From Hydractinia symbiolongicarpus (lineage: Eukaryota > Cnidaria > Hydrozoa > Anthoathecata > Hydractiniidae): a stretch of 64,000 nucleotides of DNA. Shown here in pieces: positions 60,249 to 64,000 of the stretch. Made by a program: the position numbers and the translations under genes. The notes beneath the pieces are model-generated. The model saw only the letters and a list, made by a program, of their open reading frames with translations, made no database searches and was not told where the DNA came from. The stretch is from positions 16,255,001 through 16,319,000 of the forward strand of contig NC_079885.1 in the NCBI RefSeq assembly GCF_029227915.1. Reading direction: 5' to 3'. How positions within the stretch are numbered: the first letter of the stretch is position 1; each line of letters starts with the position of its first letter.

Positions 60249-60698
60249 ATTGACTTTTTCACGTTACATTATTTATCATTACGACTGTGACGTATCTTTT
60301 TTACGCAATAGCCGCTGAATGAATCAAGTAAGGGACATGATTAGAAGTTTCTTTCCCTTAAAAAGGGCTACAATCTTGCTGCAATAAATGCGCCACGTCG
60401 CAAATCAATGGATTAAGAGCGTCAGACAAAGAAAATTGCGATGTAGTTACTTTGCTAATTAACTTTGTCATATGAAAATTAAGACTGAAAGTACACTAGA
60501 TTGCCTTCGTTGGAACTTTTTACCGGAAATCTTAAAGCGCATGGTTGTCGTTAATAATGGATAGCGCTTGAAAAGAGCTTTCAAATGCACATAAACACGA
60601 CCTACTTCGGATAATCCAGTCAAGAAATATGAACTTTAAAGTTTAAACCATTTTCGATGTAATGTGCTAATAAATCGTAGATATCTGCCCGTTTGTTT

Positions 60699-60817
60699 GT
60701 CTACGACCATACCACGATGAACACACCTGTTCTCGTCCGATCACGGAAGTTAAGCATCGTCGGGCCGAGATAGTACTTGGATGGGGGACCGCCTGGGAAC
60801 TCCCGGTGTCGTGGGCT
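60699..60817 (+). rRNA. 5S rRNA: 5S rRNA, copy 107
   Basis: G70A and A115G, as copy 98. Confidence 0.96.
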
Positions 60818-61267
60818 ATTGACTTTTTCACGTTACATTATTTATCATTACGAATGTGACGTATCTTTTTTACGCAATAGCTGCTGAGTAAATCAAGTAA
60901 GGGACATGATTAGAAGTTGCTTTCCCTTCAAAACGGCTACAATCTTGCTGCAATAAATGCGCCACGTCGCAAATGAATGAATTACGAGCGTCAGACAAAG
61001 AAAATGGCTATGTACTTACTTTGCTAATTAACCTTGTCATATGAAAATTAAGTTTGCAAGTACCCTAGATTGCCTTCGTTGGAACTTTTTACCGGAAATC
61101 TTAAAGCGCATTATTGTCGTAAAGACTCGATAGCGCTTAAAAAGAGCTTTCAAATGCACATAAACACGACCTATTTCGGATGATCCAGTCAAGAAATATG
61201 ACCTTTAAAGTTTTAACCATTTTCGATGTAATGTGCTAATAAATCGTAGATATCTGCCCGGTTGCTT

Positions 61268-61386
61268 CTCTACGACCATACCACGATGAACACACCTGTT
61301 CTCGTCCGGTCACGGAAGTTAAGCATCGTCGGGCCGGGATAGTACTTGGATGGGGCGCCGCCTGGGAACTCCCGGTGTCGTAGGCT
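61268..61386 (+). rRNA. 5S rRNA: 5S rRNA, copy 108
   Basis: G1C, A42G, G89C and A90G. Repeats copy 106 at 1,138 bp. Confidence 0.93.
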
Positions 61387-61836
61387 GTTGACTTTTTCAC
61401 GTTACATTATTTATCATTACGACTGTGACGTATCTTTTTTACGCAATAGCCGCTGAATGAATCAAGTAAGGGACATGATTAGAAGTTTCTTTCCCTTAAA
61501 AAGGGCTACAATCTTGCTGCAATAAATGCGCCACGTCGCAAATCAATGGATTAAGAGCGTCAGACAAAGAAAATTGCGATGTAGTTACTTTGCTAATTAA
61601 CTTTGTCATATGAAAATTAAGACTGAAAGTACACTAGATTGCCTTCGTTGGAACTTTTTACCGGAAATCTTAAAGCGCATGGTTGTCGTTAATAATGGAT
61701 AGCGCTTGAAAAGAGCTTTCAAATGCACATAAACACGACCTACTTCGGATAATCCAGTCAAGAAATATGACCTTTAAAGTTTAAACCATTTTCGATGTAA
61801 TGTGCTAATAAATCGTAGATATCTGCCCGTTTGTTT

Positions 61837-61955
61837 GTCTACGACCATACCACGATGAACACACTTGTTCTCGTCCGATCACGGAAGTTAAGCATCGTCG
61901 GGCCGAGATAGTACTTGGATGGGGGACCGCCTGGGAACTCCTGGTGTCGTGGGCT
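61837..61955 (+). rRNA. 5S rRNA: 5S rRNA, copy 109
   Basis: C29T, G70A, C106T and A115G. C29T and C106T give U.G and G.U pairs, so most pairing survives. Repeats copy 107 at 1,138 bp with two extra changes. Confidence 0.95.
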
Positions 61956-62374
61956 ATTGACTTTTTCACGTTACATTATTTATCATTACGAATGTGACGT
62001 ATCTTTTTTACGCAATAGCTGCTGAGTAAATCAAGTAAGGGACATGATTAGAAGTTGCTTTCCCTTCAAAACGGCTACAATCTTGCTGCAATAAATGCGC
62101 CACGTCGCAAATGAATGAATTACGAGCGTCAGACAAAGAAAATGGCTATGTACTTACTTTGCTAATTAACCTTGTCATATGAAAATTAAGTTTGCAAGTA
62201 CCCTAGATTGCCTTCGTTGGAACTTTTTACCGGAAATCTTAAAGCGCATTATTGTCGTAAAGACTCGATAGCGCTTAAAAAGAGCTTTCAAATGCACATA
62301 AACACGACCTATTTCGGATGATCCAGTCAAGAAATATGACCTTTAAAGTTTTAACCATTTTCGATGTAATGTGC

Positions 62375-62382
62375 TAATAAAT
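62375..62382 (+). promoter_or_regulatory. TATA-like -30 element of copy 110 (typical)
   Basis: TAATAAAT stands at -31 to -24. The same element is found before nearly all 110 genes. Insect 5S genes use an AT-rich element at about -30 together with the internal promoter; the role here is inferred from that position. Confidence 0.65.
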
Positions 62383-62405
62383 CGTAGATATCTGCCCGTA
62401 TGCTT

Positions 62406-62524
62406 GTCTACGACCATACCACGATGAACACACCTGTTCTCGTCCGATCACGGAAGTTAAGCATCGTCGGGCCGGGATAGTACTTGGATGGGGGACCGCC
62501 TGGGAACTCCCGGTGTCGTAGGCT
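62406..62524 (+). rRNA. 5S rRNA: 5S rRNA, copy 110 (exact consensus, last of array)
   Basis: This last complete gene matches the consensus at every position and has intact -30, internal promoter and T5 terminator. It stands only about 84 nt before the array boundary. Edge copies are often degenerate, so its intactness is notable. Confidence 0.97.
62455..62502 (+). promoter_or_regulatory. 5S internal control region of copy 110
   Basis: By position, gene bases 50-64 form the A box, 67-72 the intermediate element and 80-97 the C box, the TFIIIA and TFIIIC docking region known in eukaryotic 5S genes. The most variable site in the array, position 89, is in the C box. Confidence 0.8.
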
Positions 62525-62530
62525 ATTGAC

Positions 62531-62535
62531 TTTTT
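62531..62535 (+). terminator. Near Pol III terminator T5, copy 110 (typical)
   Basis: A T5 run starts 7 nt after gene position 119. It is present in nearly all units and predicts a primary transcript of about 126-130 nt that is trimmed at the 3' end, as known for Drosophila 5S RNA. Confidence 0.85.
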
Positions 62536-62572
62536 CACGTTACATTATTTATCATTACGACTGTGACGTATC

Positions 62573-62578
62573 TTTTTT
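62573..62578 (+). terminator. Far T6 run, possible backup terminator (typical)
   Basis: A T6 run lies 49-54 nt after the gene. In the A25C/T79C subfamily it is T5 followed by C. It could stop transcripts that read through the near terminator. Confidence 0.6.
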
Positions 62579-62607
62579 ACGCAATAGCCGCTGAGTGAAT
62601 CAAGTAA

Positions 62608-62630
62608 GGGAACTCCCGGTGTCGCAGGCA
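62608..62630 (+). pseudogene. 5S rRNA: 3' fragment of a 5S gene at the array edge
   Basis: Twenty-two bases match gene positions 97-118 with one change, T114C. They are fused to the spacer after copy 110 through the shared bases GGGA. No T-run terminator follows. It is a dead remnant at the breakpoint. Confidence 0.85.
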
Positions 62631-62633
62631 CAT

Positions 62634-62815
62634 TAATGGAATATGACGTCCCAAGTCATTTTCCTTGACGCCATGGCTATAGAACACTGTTAACTACGCG
62701 CACAGTCCTCTAAATGCTGTAACATGGCCTTTTGCAGACTAATAAAGGCCTTACACGTAAACCATGTGCTTCTCCGCCCCCAGCAAGGTTACCAATGGTC
62801 TAGTGTTCCCAGTCT
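62634..62815. repeat. Satellite monomer 1 (type A)
   Basis: First full monomer, 182 bp, next to the 5S remnant. Ends in the type A tail. Confidence 0.9.
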
Positions 62816-62996
62816 TAATGGAGTATGACGTCTCAAGTCCTTTTCCTTGACGCCATGGCTTTAGAACACTCTTAGCTACGTGCACAGCCCCCGGTAAGCC
62901 GTATTACTGCTGTTGAAGCCTAATAAAGGCCTTAGACGTAAACCACGTGCTTCCACGCTCCCAGCCAGGCTACCATTGATCTAGTCCTCCAAGTCT
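62816..62996. repeat. Satellite monomer 2 (type B)
   Basis: 181 bp. Has CACTCTTAGCTACG, GTAAGCCGTATTA and the type B tail; closest to monomer 5. Confidence 0.9.
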
Positions 62997-63178
62997 CAAT
63001 GGACTACGACTTCCCAAGTCGTTTTCCTTGGCGTCATGTCTTCAGAGCACTGTGAACTATGTGCACAGCCCTCTAAATGCTGCAATATGTCCTTTTACAG
63101 ACTAATAAAGGCCTTGCACGTTAATCACGTTCTTCCACGTCCCCAGCAAGGCTACCAATGGCCTTGTGTTCCCAGTCT
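62997..63178. repeat. Satellite monomer 3 (type A)
   Basis: 182 bp. Starts CAATGGACTACGAC and has CCTTGGCG, shared with monomer 6. Confidence 0.9.
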
Positions 63179-63360
63179 TAATGGTCTACAACGTGCCAAG
63201 TCCTTTTCCTTGACGACATGGCTATAGAACACTGTTAACTACGTGCACAGTCTTCTAAAGGCAGTGTTATGTACTTTTGCAGACTAATAAAGACCTTACA
63301 CGTAAATAACGTTCTTCCACGTCCCCAGCAAGGTTACCAAAGGTCTAGTGTTCCCAGTCT
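63179..63360. repeat. Satellite monomer 4 (type A)
   Basis: 182 bp. Closest in position and tail to monomer 1, more diverged at its start (TCTACAACGTG). Confidence 0.9.
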
Positions 63361-63541
63361 TAATGAAATATGACGTATCAAGTCCTTTTCCTTGACGCCA
63401 TGGCTTTAGAACACTCTTAGCTACGTGCACAGCCCCCTGTAAGCCGTATTATTGCCGTCGCAGCCTAATAAAGGCCTTAGACGTAAACCACGTGCTTCCA
63501 CGCTCCCGGTCAGGCTACCATTGATCTATTCCTTCAAGTCT
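63361..63541. repeat. Satellite monomer 5 (type B)
   Basis: 181 bp. Very close to monomer 2, which lies 545 bp upstream. Confidence 0.9.
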
Positions 63542-63723
63542 CAATGGACTATGACGTTCCAAGTCCTTTTCCTTGGCGCCATGACTATAGAACACTGTTA
63601 ACTACGTGCACAGCCCTCTAAAGGCAGTAATATGGCCATTTGCAGCCTAATAAAGGCCTTACACGTAAATCACGTTCGTCCACTTGCCCAGCAAGGCTAC
63701 CAATGGTCTAGTGTTCCCCGTCT
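63542..63723. repeat. Satellite monomer 6 (type A)
   Basis: 182 bp. Shares its start and CCTTGGCG with monomer 3, 545 bp upstream. Confidence 0.9.
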
Positions 63724-63905
63724 TAACGGAATATGACGTCCCAAGTCCTTTTCTTTGACGCCATGGCTATAGAACACTGTTAACTAGATGCACAGCTTTC
63801 TAAAGGCAGTATTATGTCCTTTTGCAGACTAATAAAGACCTTACACGTAAATAACCTGCTTCCATGCTCCAAGCCATGCTTCCATTGATCTAGTCCTTCC
63901 AGTCT
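63724..63905. repeat. Satellite monomer 7 (A/B hybrid)
   Basis: 182 bp. Starts like monomer 1 but ends with a type B tail, so it is a likely recombinant. Confidence 0.88.
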
Positions 63906-64000
63906 CAATGGAATTCGACGTTCCAAGTCGTTTTCCTTCGCGCTATGGCGTTAGAACACCGTTAACTACGTGCACGGCCCTTTGAACGCTGTAATATTAC
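63906..64000. repeat. Satellite monomer 8 (partial)
   Basis: Cut by the window end after 95 bp. Confidence 0.88.

Larger units (their letters stand above)
1..62610 (+). repeat. 5S rDNA tandem array, 569-bp unit, 110 complete genes
   Basis: Head-to-tail repeats fill this stretch without interruption. Gene-to-gene distance is 569 bp in nearly all units. Exceptions are 568 bp (one T lost in a mid-spacer T run or in the terminator), 570 bp (one extra A in an A run) and 561 bp (8-bp spacer deletion). All genes lie on the + strand. Each unit has a 119-nt 5S gene and about 450 bp of spacer. I saw no inserted transposon, no inverted unit and no second RNA gene in the spacer. The array starts outside the window. 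Such arrays supply 5S rRNA, transcribed by RNA polymerase III, for the large ribosomal subunit. Confidence 0.98.
62634..64000. repeat. Satellite of about 182 bp, seven full monomers and one partial
   Basis: Monomers of 181-182 bp run to the window end. Shared parts are TATGACG, AAGTCCTTTTCCTTG, AGAACACT, GTGCACAG and AATAAAGGCCTTA. Two main types exist, one ending CAATGGTCTAGTGTTCCCAG and one ending CCATTGATCTAGTCCTTCAA. It shows no similarity to the 5S unit. I do not recognise the family. Confidence 0.93.

Noticed and set aside
1-62610. CRISPR-like or phage repeat array
   Set aside because: Units are 569 bp, spacers are homologous to one another, and the conserved part is a eukaryotic 5S gene.
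1-62610. Retroelement inserted in 5S units
   Set aside because: Unit lengths stay between 561 and 570 bp, so there is no room for an insertion.
63036-63227. 63-aa frame in the satellite
   Set aside because: It spans a monomer boundary in satellite DNA, and the other monomers do not keep it open.

Overview
This window is a eukaryotic 5S ribosomal RNA gene array followed by the start of an unrelated satellite. From base 1 to about 62,610 the DNA is one head-to-tail tandem repeat with a unit of 569 bp (range 561 to 570). Each unit is a 119-nt 5S gene on the + strand plus a spacer of about 450 bp. I count 110 complete genes, and the left edge cuts a spacer, so the array continues beyond the window. 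The gene sequence, with its stretch around positions 31-46 and a TATA-like element near -30, resembles arthropod 5S genes. A chelicerate is possible, but I cannot fix the species. No protein-coding gene is credible in this window.

Numbering used throughout: gene position 1 is the first base of the mature 5S and 119 the last. Substitutions such as G117T are relative to the window consensus, which copies 102, 103 and 110 match exactly. Copies are numbered 1 to 110 from left to right. Helix I pairs 1-9 with 118-110. Helix II pairs about 16-21 with 62-57. Helix III pairs 29-32 with 48-45. Helix IV pairs 81-86 with 96-91, closed by loop 87-90. Helix V pairs about 67-71 with 108-104.

Each unit carries a TATA-like AT-rich element at -31 to -24, the 5S internal control region, a T5 terminator 7 to 11 nt after the gene, and a second T5 or T6 run about 50 nt after the gene. 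The primary transcript should therefore be about 10 nt longer than the mature RNA and be trimmed at its 3' end.

The array has a readable duplication history. Bases 229-13,580 reappear at about 22,963-36,313 (40 units apart). Bases 27,414-39,931 are repeated directly behind themselves as 39,932-52,449 (12,518 bp, 22 units). Nested 1.1, 1.7 and 2.8 kb duplications sit inside. Several crossover points can be placed in spacers, and some lie inside the 5S gene itself, giving mosaic genes. Subfamilies differ in helix I (40 copies carry G117T), in the helix IV loop, and in terminator quality.

The array ends at 62,608-62,611, where a spacer is fused through GGGA to the last 22 nt of another 5S gene. 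From 62,634 to the window end is a diverged satellite of about 182 bp per monomer, with signs of a three-monomer (545 bp) higher-order repeat. No system of unknown type was found. The interest lies in array evolution, the boundary, and possible functional differences between 5S subfamilies.
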